From the NCBI RefSeq assembly GCF_029760895.1, contig NZ_CP121679.1, positions 3,888,001 to 3,952,000 of the forward strand: 64,000 nt of DNA. Direction: 5' to 3'. Shown one piece after another: positions 26,895-35,394 of the stretch. The position numbers and the translations under genes are program-made. The notes beneath the pieces are model-generated. The model saw only the letters and a program-made list of their open reading frames with translations, was not told the DNA's origin and ran no database searches. Within the stretch, counting starts at the first letter, position 1, and every line of letters begins with the position of its first letter. This DNA comes from Ancylobacter sp. WKF20. Its GTDB lineage: Bacteria > Pseudomonadota > Alphaproteobacteria > Rhizobiales > Xanthobacteraceae.

Positions 26895-27785
26895 TTAAAC
26901 TCCTGGCGCGAGATGCTCAATAAGGAGGCGGCACACCAGAGGAAGCGAAATATAGTCCTTATATCCGAGGAGAAGGGAGCGCGTGGCCCACGGCTCATTC
27001 AACTCGATTGCGGCGATGTCCATGGAGTCGAGATAGGGATAGACGGCGCCCTGGGGCAGTACAGCAATGCCAAGACCCGCCTCCACCATGCGACGAACGG
27101 CATCGAAGCTGAGGACGTGGACGCGGAAGCGGGCACGCTCGCCAAGGACCGAGGCTTCCGTAATGACCTTGGATTGAATGGAGCTGCCTTCTTGAAGGCC
27201 GACCTGATCATATTGGAGTGTATCGACAAGCTGGACGCTCCTCGATGCTGTCAACGGATGATCCTTGGGGGCAACAATCATAAGCGTGTCGCGTCGATAA
27301 ATCCTCGTTTCCAGGCCGGAATGTGATACATGTCCAGAGAAAACGGCGATATCTGCTGCGCCATTGGCGACGGCTTCTACATTCTTTGTACTGATCTCCT
27401 CCCTTAGGTCGATCCGAACATCTGGGCGGCCTCGTAGAAAATCGGCGATATCTTCGGGAATAAACTGCGTAACCGAGGAGGTGTTGGCGAAGATGCGCAC
27501 AAGCCCCTTCGACCCACTGGAATACTCGCTGACCTCAGCATCCAGTCGGTTCAGGACCTCGCAGAGCTCCCGGACACGTCGGTAAAGTGCCTGCCCCGCC
27601 GGCGTTGGTTCAACACCGTCACGCCGCCTGTAAAGCAGCATGGTGCCGGTGCCAAATTCCAGATCCGAGATCCGTTTACTCACGGCAGACGCCGCGATGT
27701 TATTCGTCCTGGCCGCGTGAGCGATGTTCCCGAGCTCGACCGCCGAGGCGAACAGTTTCAGAGACAGGAGGTCGTGATCGCTCAT
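26895..27785 (-). CDS. LysR-family transcriptional regulator of the tctCBA module
   Basis: 296 residues from the ATG at 27785 (a GTG two codons earlier is possible). HTH: LLSLKLFASAVELGNIAHAARTNNIAASAVSKRISDLE; effector domain from about 90 with LVRIFANTSSVTQFIPEDIADF. It is divergent from tctC with a 218-nt intergenic space, the arrangement expected if it senses the transported acid and controls both the transporter and the dehydrogenase gene. Confidence 0.9.
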   Translation of the reverse strand: MSDHDLLSLKLFASAVELGNIAHAARTNNIAASAVSKRISDLEFGTGTMLLYRRRDGVEPTPAGQALYRRVRELCEVLNRLDAEVSEYSSGSKGLVRIFANTSSVTQFIPEDIADFLRGRPDVRIDLREEISTKNVEAVANGAADIAVFSGHVSHSGLETRIYRRDTLMIVAPKDHPLTASRSVQLVDTLQYDQVGLQEGSSIQSKVITEASVLGERARFRVHVLSFDAVRRMVEAGLGIAVLPQGAVYPYLDSMDIAAIELNEPWATRSLLLGYKDYISLPLVCRLLIEHLAPGV

Positions 27786-28003
27786 GCGCACATTCCATCA
27801 AGCTCGCAGGCACGCTTCCTTCCGAAGCATCGGTAGCCTGGCGAAGGGGTCTTGACACCGACGCGACCCGCTCGGGCCATCGTCCAGCATCCTGCCAGCC
27901 ATCGCGGCTGACGATGGCCACGGTACTGAATCAACAGTTCCGCCCTCTGGCAAGTCATCCAATATGGACACGACAACAACCATAAATCAGCCTGGGGGAA
28001 ACG

Positions 28004-28984
28004 ATGAAAACCACATTACTCGCCGCCGTTTCAGCCGCCATGATTGCGGCGCTGGGTATCTGCGCGGGCGATGCCCTGGCGCAGAACTATCCGACCAAGC
28101 CTGTCACCATCATCGTGCCGTCTGCGCCCGGCGGCACAACCGACATCGCCGCGCGGCTGGTCGCCGAAGGGCTGTCGAAGCACTACGGCAAGTCGTTCGT
28201 TGTGGAGAACAAGGGTGGTGCCAGCGGTAATATAGGTATCACCGAGGCATCGCGCGCGCGGCCTGATGGCTACACGCTCCTTCTGACCTATTCAGGATAT
28301 CAGGTTAACAATCCGGCGCTCTTCAAGAGCCTTGCCTGGGATCCCATCAAGAGCTTTGTGCCGGTCGCGCTGGTACTGAAAGCTCCGCACGTTATCTTGG
28401 TAAGCAAGGATCTGCCCGTCAATACACTGCAGGAATTCGTCGCTTACGCCAAATCAAAGAACGGCTCCGTTACTTACGCCTCGTCGGGGCCTGGTTCGAT
28501 CCAGCATATCGGTGGCGAGCAGCTCGCGCAGCTGACGGGCATCAAGATGATCCACGTGCCCTATAAGGGGGCAGGCCCGGCGCTGACGGATCTGTTGGCG
28601 GGCTCGGTGAACCTCTTCATCACCACGCCCCCCTCGGCGGTCGGGCACATCAGCTCCGGCGCCGTGAAGGGGCTCGCCATAGCGGCCCCGGAACGGCATC
28701 CGCTGCTGCCGAACGTTCCGACCACGGCCGAAGCCGGTGTCCCCGGTCTTGAGCTCACGGCCTGGTTCGCGATGTATGCACCCGCCGGTACGCCAAAGGC
28801 GATCGTCGACGACCTGTCAGCACAGATCAAAACCTTGGTCGAAAGCGAGGACTTCAAGGCGCAGGCCGCCAAGCAGGGCGCCTATGCTGTCTTTTTGGGG
28901 GCGGACGAGCTTGGGGAATTCACGCAGCAGGAGCTGAAGGTCTGGGGCGAGGTGATCCGCAAGGCCAATATCACGCTCGAATAG
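28004..28984 (+). CDS. tctC: Tripartite tricarboxylate transporter substrate-binding protein
   Basis: 326 residues, BugT/TctC family. Signal peptide 1-26 (ending DALAQ), then NYPTKPVTIIVPSAPGGTTDIAARLVAEGL and FVVENKGGASGNIGI, the two typical ligand-loop regions, and MIHVPYKGAGPALTDLLAG near 190. It binds a carboxylate in the periplasm and delivers it to TctAB. First gene of tctC-tctB-tctA; ligand specificity is not predictable from sequence, but the enzymes nearby point to a hydroxy-dicarboxylate or branched dicarboxylate. Confidence 0.92.
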   Translation: MKTTLLAAVSAAMIAALGICAGDALAQNYPTKPVTIIVPSAPGGTTDIAARLVAEGLSKHYGKSFVVENKGGASGNIGITEASRARPDGYTLLLTYSGYQVNNPALFKSLAWDPIKSFVPVALVLKAPHVILVSKDLPVNTLQEFVAYAKSKNGSVTYASSGPGSIQHIGGEQLAQLTGIKMIHVPYKGAGPALTDLLAGSVNLFITTPPSAVGHISSGAVKGLAIAAPERHPLLPNVPTTAEAGVPGLELTAWFAMYAPAGTPKAIVDDLSAQIKTLVESEDFKAQAAKQGAYAVFLGADELGEFTQQELKVWGEVIRKANITLE

Positions 28985-29078
28985 ATGCTTCCGTGAAGAT
29001 GCCTTCCTGAAGTGGAGGTCTGCATCGACGCTCGCCGATGAGGCGAGCTGGCGTCACATGCCATGTCGGGAGCTCAGC

Positions 29079-29528
29079 ATGCACCTGCGAAACACCAAGA
29101 ACTTGGTCGGCGGACTTGGCCTCGTAGCCATCGCGGTAGTATTCTGGCTGCAAATGGGGTCGCTGCCGCTGCTGCGCGGCACAAGTCTCGGTTCTGGCGG
29201 CCTGCCCAAACTCAGCGCGGCCGTCCTTGCACTATTCGGCATTTGGTTCTGCTACCGCGCCTTTGTTGATGCTGCAGATGAGGCCCAAGGGCCGCTGGCC
29301 CTGCGGGGCATGGCCGCGATAGGCGTGGCCGTCCTGGTCTTCGCCTTCGGTCTCGAAACCTTCGGACTGTTCGCCACCGGCGCCGCAGCCACCTTCATCG
29401 CCGGTCTCGCCGCGACGGACTGCAAGGCGTGGGAACTGGTGACGTTCCCCTTCATCCTGTCGGGACTTTGCGTTCTTATCTTCGTGAAGCTGCTCGGCAT
29501 CTCCGCGCCGATCTGGCCGATGTTCTGA
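29079..29528 (+). CDS. tctB: Tripartite tricarboxylate transporter small membrane subunit
   Basis: 149 residues with four hydrophobic segments and the family's N-terminal pattern LGLVAIAVVFWLQMGSLPLL...GSGGLPKLSAAVLALFG. The ATG at 29079 has GGGAG at 6 nt and is preferred to the ATG at 29058. It lies between tctC and tctA, 9 nt before the latter. Members of this subunit diverge strongly, so the call rests on topology plus context. Confidence 0.85.
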   Translation: MHLRNTKNLVGGLGLVAIAVVFWLQMGSLPLLRGTSLGSGGLPKLSAAVLALFGIWFCYRAFVDAADEAQGPLALRGMAAIGVAVLVFAFGLETFGLFATGAAATFIAGLAATDCKAWELVTFPFILSGLCVLIFVKLLGISAPIWPMF

Positions 29529-29537
29529 GGGACCGTC

Positions 29538-31043
29538 ATGGATCTCCTTCACAATCTCGGCGTCGGTTTCTCTGTCGCCCTTTCTCTGAACAATCTCGGC
29601 TTTTGCCTCATCGGCGTGCTGTTGGGCACTCTGGTCGGGGTGCTGCCCGGACTGGGCACGACGGCGACGATCGCCATCCTGCTGCCGCTGACCTTCCAGC
29701 TAGATTCCACCGGCTCCCTGATCATGCTGGCGGGCATCTACTACGGCGCGCAGTATGGTGGTTCCACCACTGCGATCCTGGTGAACATGCCCGGCGAAGG
29801 CACGTCAGTCATGACGGCGGTCGATGGCTACCAGATGGCGCGGCGCGGACGGGCAGGTGCCGCACTCGCCACCGCGGCGCTGGCGTCTTTTGCGGCGGGA
29901 ACGCTCGCGACCCTCGTCATCAGTCTGTTCGGGCCCTTGCTCGCGCGGGCCGCCCTTTCCTTCGGGCCGCCGGAATATTTTTCCCTCATGGTGTTCGGCT
30001 TCACCATGGCGATCGTAGTCGCCGCCGGCAGCCTCATGAAAGCCGGTGCCATGGTGTTCCTTGGCCTGCTGCTTGGCGCTGTCGGAACCGATATCGAGAC
30101 TGGGGCCGAGCGGATGACCTTCGGCTTGATAGATCTTTATGACGGTGTCGAGTTTGCCGTCGTCGCGGTGGGGCTCTATGGCATCGCGGAGATTCTTGCC
30201 AATGTGGCCACCCCGGAAAAGCGCACCGTGCTCGCGGGCAAGCTCAGCAATCTGTGGCCCTCGCACGATGATTTCCGTCGGGGGACTCCGGCAGCCCTGC
30301 GAGGCTCTGTCATAGGATCGATCCTCGGGATACTTCCCGGCAACGGAGCGGTCCTGGCGCCCTTCGTTTCCTACGCCACAGAGAAATCGTTCTCCAAGCA
30401 GAAGCGGGAGTTTGGCCAGGGGGCCGTCGAAGGTGTCGCCGGGCCGGAGGCTGCCAATAATGCCGCCGCGCAGACCGCGTTCATCCCCATGCTCACACTG
30501 GGGCTTCCGCCCAACGCCGTCATGGCGGTGATGATCGGGGCGATGATGATACAAGGGATCACCCCCGGTCCCCAGGTGATGACAGCGCGGCCCGATCTGT
30601 TCTGGGGTCTCATCGCCAGCATGTGGATCGGCAACCTGCTCCTGCTCGTTATCAATCTGCCGCTGATCGGCATCTGGGTGCAGTTGTTGCGGGTGCCGTT
30701 CCGCATGCTTTTCCCGTCGATCATACTGATCTGCTTTATCGGTGTGTATTCGCTAAGAAACTCCACCTTTGACGTTCTGATGGTCGGTGTATTCGGGCTT
30801 CTCGGCTACGCCATGGTCAAGCTCCAGTTCGAGCGGACGCCGTTCGTCATCGCGTTCATATTGGGCGATATGATGGAGGAGAAGCTGCGCCAGTCCCTCC
30901 TCATCGGACAGGGAGACGTGACGGTCTTTTTCACTCGGCCGCTCAGCCTGATTATGCTTCTCGCATCGGTGGGATTGATCGTTCTCGCGCTGCTGCCGGC
31001 AATCCGTAAGAGGCGCGACGAGGCCTTCGTCGACGAAGATTAA
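29538..31043 (+). CDS. tctA: Tripartite tricarboxylate transporter large membrane subunit
   Basis: 501 residues, about 12 helices. The TctA signatures are GVLLGTLVGVLPGLGTTATIAILLP at about 28-52, GIYYGAQYGGSTTAILVNMPGE at about 66-87 and PEAANNAAAQTAFIPMLTLGLP in the middle. It is the transport channel powered by a proton or sodium gradient. It pairs with tctC and tctB just upstream; a second tctA lies at 49841. Confidence 0.95.
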   Translation: MDLLHNLGVGFSVALSLNNLGFCLIGVLLGTLVGVLPGLGTTATIAILLPLTFQLDSTGSLIMLAGIYYGAQYGGSTTAILVNMPGEGTSVMTAVDGYQMARRGRAGAALATAALASFAAGTLATLVISLFGPLLARAALSFGPPEYFSLMVFGFTMAIVVAAGSLMKAGAMVFLGLLLGAVGTDIETGAERMTFGLIDLYDGVEFAVVAVGLYGIAEILANVATPEKRTVLAGKLSNLWPSHDDFRRGTPAALRGSVIGSILGILPGNGAVLAPFVSYATEKSFSKQKREFGQGAVEGVAGPEAANNAAAQTAFIPMLTLGLPPNAVMAVMIGAMMIQGITPGPQVMTARPDLFWGLIASMWIGNLLLLVINLPLIGIWVQLLRVPFRMLFPSIILICFIGVYSLRNSTFDVLMVGVFGLLGYAMVKLQFERTPFVIAFILGDMMEEKLRQSLLIGQGDVTVFFTRPLSLIMLLASVGLIVLALLPAIRKRRDEAFVDED

Positions 31044-31088
31044 CAAGCCCGGTCCTGCCGCACCGGCCAAACAGATTGGACCACAGAG

Positions 31089-31478
31089 ATGGCTGTGAAA
31101 CTGAGCCGCATCGACCATTTCGTGCTGACTGTCGCAGATATCGACGCCTCCTGCGCCTTCTATTCAATGGCACTCGGCATGGATGTTGTCACATTCGGAC
31201 AAGGCCGCAAGGCACTACAGTTCGGCCAACAGAAGATCAACCTTCATCAGGCCGGCAAGGAATTCGAGCCCAAGGCGGCCAAACCTACTCAAGGGTCCGG
31301 CGACTTTTGCCTCATTTCCGAGACGTCCGTCGCGGAGATTGCTGCCCATCTGGTCCGGAGCGGCATCGCAATCGAAGAGGGGCCAGTGACGCGTACCGGC
31401 GCGACGGGTCCAATCATCTCGATCTACATCAGGGATCCCGATCAGAATCTTGTCGAGGTGTCGAACTATCTGGCGTGA
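31089..31478 (+). CDS. VOC family protein, GLOD5-type
   Basis: 129 residues, one glyoxalase/vicinal-oxygen-chelate unit. [12 protein letters not shown] (H10), [65 protein letters not shown] (E123) follow closely the pattern of the GLOD5 group found from bacteria to vertebrates, whose reaction is unknown. Metal ligands would be supplied by two subunits. It is 45 nt after tctA and 290 nt before the CoA-transferase gene, so it may be part of the same catabolic operon, for instance as an epimerase or isomerase; that role is a guess. Confidence 0.82.
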   Translation: MAVKLSRIDHFVLTVADIDASCAFYSMALGMDVVTFGQGRKALQFGQQKINLHQAGKEFEPKAAKPTQGSGDFCLISETSVAEIAAHLVRSGIAIEEGPVTRTGATGPIISIYIRDPDQNLVEVSNYLA

Positions 31479-31770
31479 GTTCGTCGCCTGTCAGTGTGAC
31501 AGGCCAACGCGCTGACTGGATTGGCTAACGTCGTGCATCGCGACGGCCGCTATCGTGAAGCGTGGCTTCATGCTGTTGCGGGAGTGGGGCAATATTCCAA
31601 TACAGCCATCTGCTGTGGCCGAGAAATGCCGTCCAATAATTCTTTCATTGGTGTCGTGCTGGTATGTAATCTTCGAATAGATAGAAATAGAGACATCATA
31701 AAATTAATGTTCGACCGTACGTCGACGGTTGCGCGTAATTGCTTGCGCGGAGCGGGAGAGGGTTAACGAT

Positions 31771-33015
31771 ATGACCATAAGCAGAGAGGGCGGCGGCGCC
31801 GCCTCGGGGCCTCTTGCCGGAATGACTGTCCTTGAGCTCGGCTGCTACATTGCTGGCCCGTTCGCGGCGCGCCTGCTCGCCGATCTCGGTGCAACCGTTA
31901 TCAAGATTGAGACGCCAGACGGCGGCGATCCGGTTCGCACCTGGGGGGAGATGCAGGGAGGAAAGTCAATCTGGTGGTCGGTTCATGGTCGTAACAAAAA
32001 GAGCGTCACCATCAATGTAAAGACGCCGGAGGGACGTGGTCTGGTGCTTGATCTCGTTAAGCACGCCCGGATCATCGTCGAGAACTTCAAGCCGGGCCAG
32101 ATCGAAAGGTGGGGCATTGGCCCGGACGAGATGGTCAAGGCCAACCCCACCGCCGTGTTGGTGCGTATCTCCGGCTACGGCCAGACCGGCCCCATCGCTC
32201 AGAATCCCTGTTTTGGAGTGATCGGCGAGGCTATCGGTGGCCTTCGTCACCTCACCGATCAGCCGCCTGGCACGCATGAATTGCCGCCGGTCCGCACGGG
32301 CGTGAGCCTCGGCGATAGTCTTGCGGGCGTCTATGCGGCGATGGCGGCGCTGGCGGCGGTCCACGAACAGGACAACAGCGAGAGCCCCGTATTTCGCACC
32401 GTCGACGTGTCGCTGACGGAGTCGGTCTTGAGCCTTCTTGAAGGCTGCGTGCCGGAATACGGGCTGCTGGGTAAAATTCGCCAGCCGACCGGCTCCACGC
32501 TGCCGACCAACGCGCCGTCGAACGCCTATCCGACCAAGGATGGCGCATGGATGCTGATCGCTGCCAATTCCAACCCGCTGTGGGCCAAACTCGCTGGCCT
32601 GATGGGTAGGCCGGAGCTCGCGGATACGCCGGCTTATCGAACTAACGTCGAGCGTGTGCAGAACGTTCGTCAGCTTGATGCCATGATCGCTGACTGGACG
32701 AGGACGATCGACAGCGCCGACCTGGCGCTAAGGCTCGAGGCAGCCAAGATACCCTCGTCCAAGATCTACACGGTGGAGGACATCTGCTCCGATGCACAGT
32801 ACCGCGCCCGCGACATGATCGCCCCAGTCGACGATCCCAACTTCGGCCAAGTGCTTCATCCCGGAGTCGTACCTGTCATATCCGGCTTCGACCGCCGGTC
32901 CGCGATACGCTGGCCGGGCCCCGACCTGGGCGCCCATACCCGTGAGGTGCTCCAGCATCTAGTTGGCTTGTCGCCGGAAAGCATCGCCGAACTCGAACAG
33001 CAGGGTGTCGTATGA
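31771..33015 (+). CDS. CaiB/BaiF family (class III) CoA-transferase
   Basis: 414 residues from the ATG at 31771 (GAGAGGG upstream). N-terminal GMTVLELGCYIAGPFAARLLADLGATVIKIE and the catalytic Asp D182 in GVSLGDSLAGVYAAMAAL are diagnostic for class III transferases. RNKKSVTINVKTPEG and ENFKPGQIERWGIG are also typical. The enzyme moves CoA, often from succinyl-CoA, to a carboxylic acid. It overlaps the lyase gene by 4 nt (ATGA), strongly suggesting the CoA-thioester formed is cleaved by that lyase. The 290 nt upstream hold no gene but may include a promoter. Confidence 0.92.
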   Translation: MTISREGGGAASGPLAGMTVLELGCYIAGPFAARLLADLGATVIKIETPDGGDPVRTWGEMQGGKSIWWSVHGRNKKSVTINVKTPEGRGLVLDLVKHARIIVENFKPGQIERWGIGPDEMVKANPTAVLVRISGYGQTGPIAQNPCFGVIGEAIGGLRHLTDQPPGTHELPPVRTGVSLGDSLAGVYAAMAALAAVHEQDNSESPVFRTVDVSLTESVLSLLEGCVPEYGLLGKIRQPTGSTLPTNAPSNAYPTKDGAWMLIAANSNPLWAKLAGLMGRPELADTPAYRTNVERVQNVRQLDAMIADWTRTIDSADLALRLEAAKIPSSKIYTVEDICSDAQYRARDMIAPVDDPNFGQVLHPGVVPVISGFDRRSAIRWPGPDLGAHTREVLQHLVGLSPESIAELEQQGVV

Positions 33016-33971
33016 TGGATCGCGTTACGCTGTGCGAGGTCGCCCCGCGCGATGGGTTCCAACCCGTTCGGACATTTATCCCAACGGAAAGCAAGATCGA
33101 GACGGTGAAGCGCTTGGCCGCGTCGGGTCTCGACCGCATCGAGATCGGCGCTTTTGTGAGCCCGAAGGCTATTCCGCAGATGGCGGACATCCGCGAGGTA
33201 TGGGCTGCAACGAGAGACCAAGACACGTTCCGCCCGTCGGTCCTCGTTCCGAACGCGAAGGGCGCGGAACTGGCGCTTGAACAGGGTCTCAAGGAGATCG
33301 TCTTTGTGCTGTCGGTCTCCGAGAGCCACAACCGCTCCAATGTAGCACGGTCAGTCGCGGAATCGATGGGTGAACTCAGGGCGTTGATTGAACGTCTCGA
33401 CGAGGTTCAGGGCGGGTTTCTTCGCGTCAACCTAGCGACCTGTTTCGATTGTCCCTTTGAAGGCACAATTGCACGTGAGCGCGTCACGGCTTTGGTTGCC
33501 GCCATCTCTCCGTTGCGGGCGCAGATTGAATACGGCATTTGCGACACCACGGGTCGGGCCAATCCGGCGCAGGTCGCGGCCCTGTTCGCCGCGCTCGTTC
33601 CCGTCGTTGGCGCGGCAGGGCAGGATCTTGCCTTCCATGGCCACGACACATTCGGTCTCGGTGTCGCGAATGCGCTCTACGCATATCAGGCCGGTGTGCG
33701 CATCTTCGACGCGGCGGCTGGAGGTCTCGGCGGATGCCCCTTTGCGCCGGGCGCTTCCGGCAATACGGCAACCGAAGATCTCATCTTCGCGTTCGAGAAC
33801 ATGGGCATAGCGACCGGCGTCAATCTCAATGCCCTTCTCGACGCGGCCGGATATGTGGCGTCCCTTGACCCTCCGTCGTCGGGAGGACATCTCACCCGGG
33901 TGCCCCGCGGCCGGGCGCTCGGGCCGGCCCACAAGTCCCCGACCGAAATCGTTGACTGCTCTGCTGGTTAG
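33012..33971 (+). CDS. HMG-CoA lyase family enzyme
   Basis: 319 residues. VTLCEVAPRDGFQ holds the R13-D14 pair of the HMG-CoA lyase/DRE-TIM family, FHGHDTFGLG the metal His residues H209 and H211, and GGLGGCPFAPGASGNTATED the Cys signature (C242). It would cleave a 3-hydroxy-3-methyl-type acyl-CoA to a keto acid and acetyl-CoA or similar. Coupling to the CoA-transferase suggests breakdown of an imported 3-hydroxy dicarboxylic acid (3-hydroxy-3-methylglutarate or citramalate type). The following 270 nt carry no gene I can see. Confidence 0.9.
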   Translation: MMDRVTLCEVAPRDGFQPVRTFIPTESKIETVKRLAASGLDRIEIGAFVSPKAIPQMADIREVWAATRDQDTFRPSVLVPNAKGAELALEQGLKEIVFVLSVSESHNRSNVARSVAESMGELRALIERLDEVQGGFLRVNLATCFDCPFEGTIARERVTALVAAISPLRAQIEYGICDTTGRANPAQVAALFAALVPVVGAAGQDLAFHGHDTFGLGVANALYAYQAGVRIFDAAAGGLGGCPFAPGASGNTATEDLIFAFENMGIATGVNLNALLDAAGYVASLDPPSSGGHLTRVPRGRALGPAHKSPTEIVDCSAG

Positions 33972-34242
33972 CTATTCTCAGTAGCTTATTCCTGCATACA
34001 ATATCGGCGACCGCGGCCGATTAAGCGCGAATCCGGAACGCTGGGCAGTTAGTTACGTCGGCCAGATAGCTAGATCATTGCAGACGAACTCCGTTTCGTG
34101 GACATTTTTGACGTCGGAAAACTCGGCATAAGCTAACTGGTGGCGCATCTCTTCTGTAGCGATAACAGCCGTCTTCGATGTTCGACTTAGCTGAAGCATT
34201 TGGCTTCAGTGCCCAAGATTCGTCCAACGCGCCGGAGCCCGG

Positions 34243-35160
34243 ATGGCTGCGCCGTTTTCACCTTCGATCGAATTGCGCCACCTGCGCTATTTCGTGGCGG
34301 CCGCCGAGCACGGAAGCTTCCGAAGAGCCGGAGTAGCACTCGATGTCAAGGAATCGTCCATCAGCCGGAGTGTTCGCGATCTTGAAGACGAGATCGGCGT
34401 CTCGCTGTTCATCCGGCACTCAAGCGGGGTGAACCTCACTCTGGCGGGGCAGCGCTTTCTGAACCGCACGCGCCAAGCGCTCGATCAAATCCGTGAGGCA
34501 ACCGTGGAGGCGGCCGCGCTCGGGCGGGCCGAGGAAGGCCATCTTAAAATTGGCCTGTTCTCCAATCTGTCGTCCGGCTTTCTGCGCGACCTGTTCCAGA
34601 CCTATGACAGCCGCTATTCGGGCGTTCACATCGACTTTGTCGAAGCGTCGGCCGAAAGCCACGCGGCCGCGATGCGGCGGTTTGATCTCGACGCCGCATT
34701 CGTGCTGGGCCGGCAAAGCTGGCCGGACTGTGATGCGATTTCCGCGTGGAGCGAACCACTACTGTTCGCGCTGCCGCGGCTTCATCCTTTGGTCCAGAGG
34801 GATGTGCTGTCCTGGCGCGATCTCGTGGATGAGACCTTTCTTGTCCGCACCGAAGGCTCCGGCAATGAGGTGCGCGGTTTTCTTGAGCGGAAGTTTCGGG
34901 AACTCGACATTTCGCCGCGCATCAGCACGCAGCAGGTCGCGCGCTATAGCCTTCTCGGTCTCGTCGCCACGGGGCGTGGAATCGTGCCGGTGCTTGAGTC
35001 GGAAACGGTCATCGGTCTGCCTGAGGTGGTATTTCGGCCTCTCGCTCGCGAGGTGATCCCGTTTTCAATGATCTACTCGCCTCGCAACGACAATCCGGCG
35101 GTGCGCACTTTGCTCAGCCTCACACGGAAGATGGCACAGGACCGGGCTGCGACGCGCTGA
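34243..35160 (+). CDS. LysR-family regulator next to the trb operon
   Basis: 305 residues: HTH SIELRHLRYFVAAAEHGSFRRAGVALDVKESSISRSVRDLEDEIG and a complete effector domain (GHLKIGLFSNLSSGFLRDLF onward). It is the intact relative of the broken gene at 21722. Its end overlaps the end of the convergent DUF2274 gene by 41 nt. A LysR gene beyond trbI/DUF2274 is, as far as I recall, frequent in this kind of trb cluster, so it is probably part of the conjugative element rather than of the catabolic module. Confidence 0.9.
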   Translation: MAAPFSPSIELRHLRYFVAAAEHGSFRRAGVALDVKESSISRSVRDLEDEIGVSLFIRHSSGVNLTLAGQRFLNRTRQALDQIREATVEAAALGRAEEGHLKIGLFSNLSSGFLRDLFQTYDSRYSGVHIDFVEASAESHAAAMRRFDLDAAFVLGRQSWPDCDAISAWSEPLLFALPRLHPLVQRDVLSWRDLVDETFLVRTEGSGNEVRGFLERKFRELDISPRISTQQVARYSLLGLVATGRGIVPVLESETVIGLPEVVFRPLAREVIPFSMIYSPRNDNPAVRTLLSLTRKMAQDRAATR

Positions 35161-35392
35161 TGCTCGTAGCGTCGGCAGCCTGGCGCCGCGCCTTGGCGAA
35201 TTCGCGATCGGTGGCGATGAAACGCTCCAGCATGGGCACGATAAGCTTCACGGGATCCGGGGCCGGCTCGCCGGTTTCCCGCGCGAGCACCTCGGCATAG
35301 GCAACAAGATCGCGGTGCAGTGCGCCGGGTAGTGACAGAGCCACCCTCAGCGGCTTGTCGTTCGTGATGGGTCCGAGTTTGAGCTTCGCCAT
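35120..35392 (-). CDS. DUF2274 domain protein of trb cluster
   Basis: 90 residues: MAKLKLGPITNDKPLRVALS, then HRDLVAYAEVLARETGE and LIVPMLERFIATDREFAKAR. This is the DUF2274 pattern, almost always encoded right after trbI in Tn4371-like and related conjugation clusters. It looks like a small helical, possibly ribbon-helix-helix-related, cytosolic protein; function unknown. It starts 2 nt after the trbI stop, and its tail overlaps the convergent lysR. Confidence 0.88.
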   Translation of the reverse strand: MAKLKLGPITNDKPLRVALSLPGALHRDLVAYAEVLARETGEPAPDPVKLIVPMLERFIATDREFAKARRQAADATSISASQPGPVPSSV

Positions 35393-35394
35393 GG

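Noticed and set aside
27840..27880. TTGACA near 27852 as promoter of tctC
   Set aside because: No acceptable -10 hexamer at 16-18 nt, GGCCAT at 17 nt is unlike the consensus.
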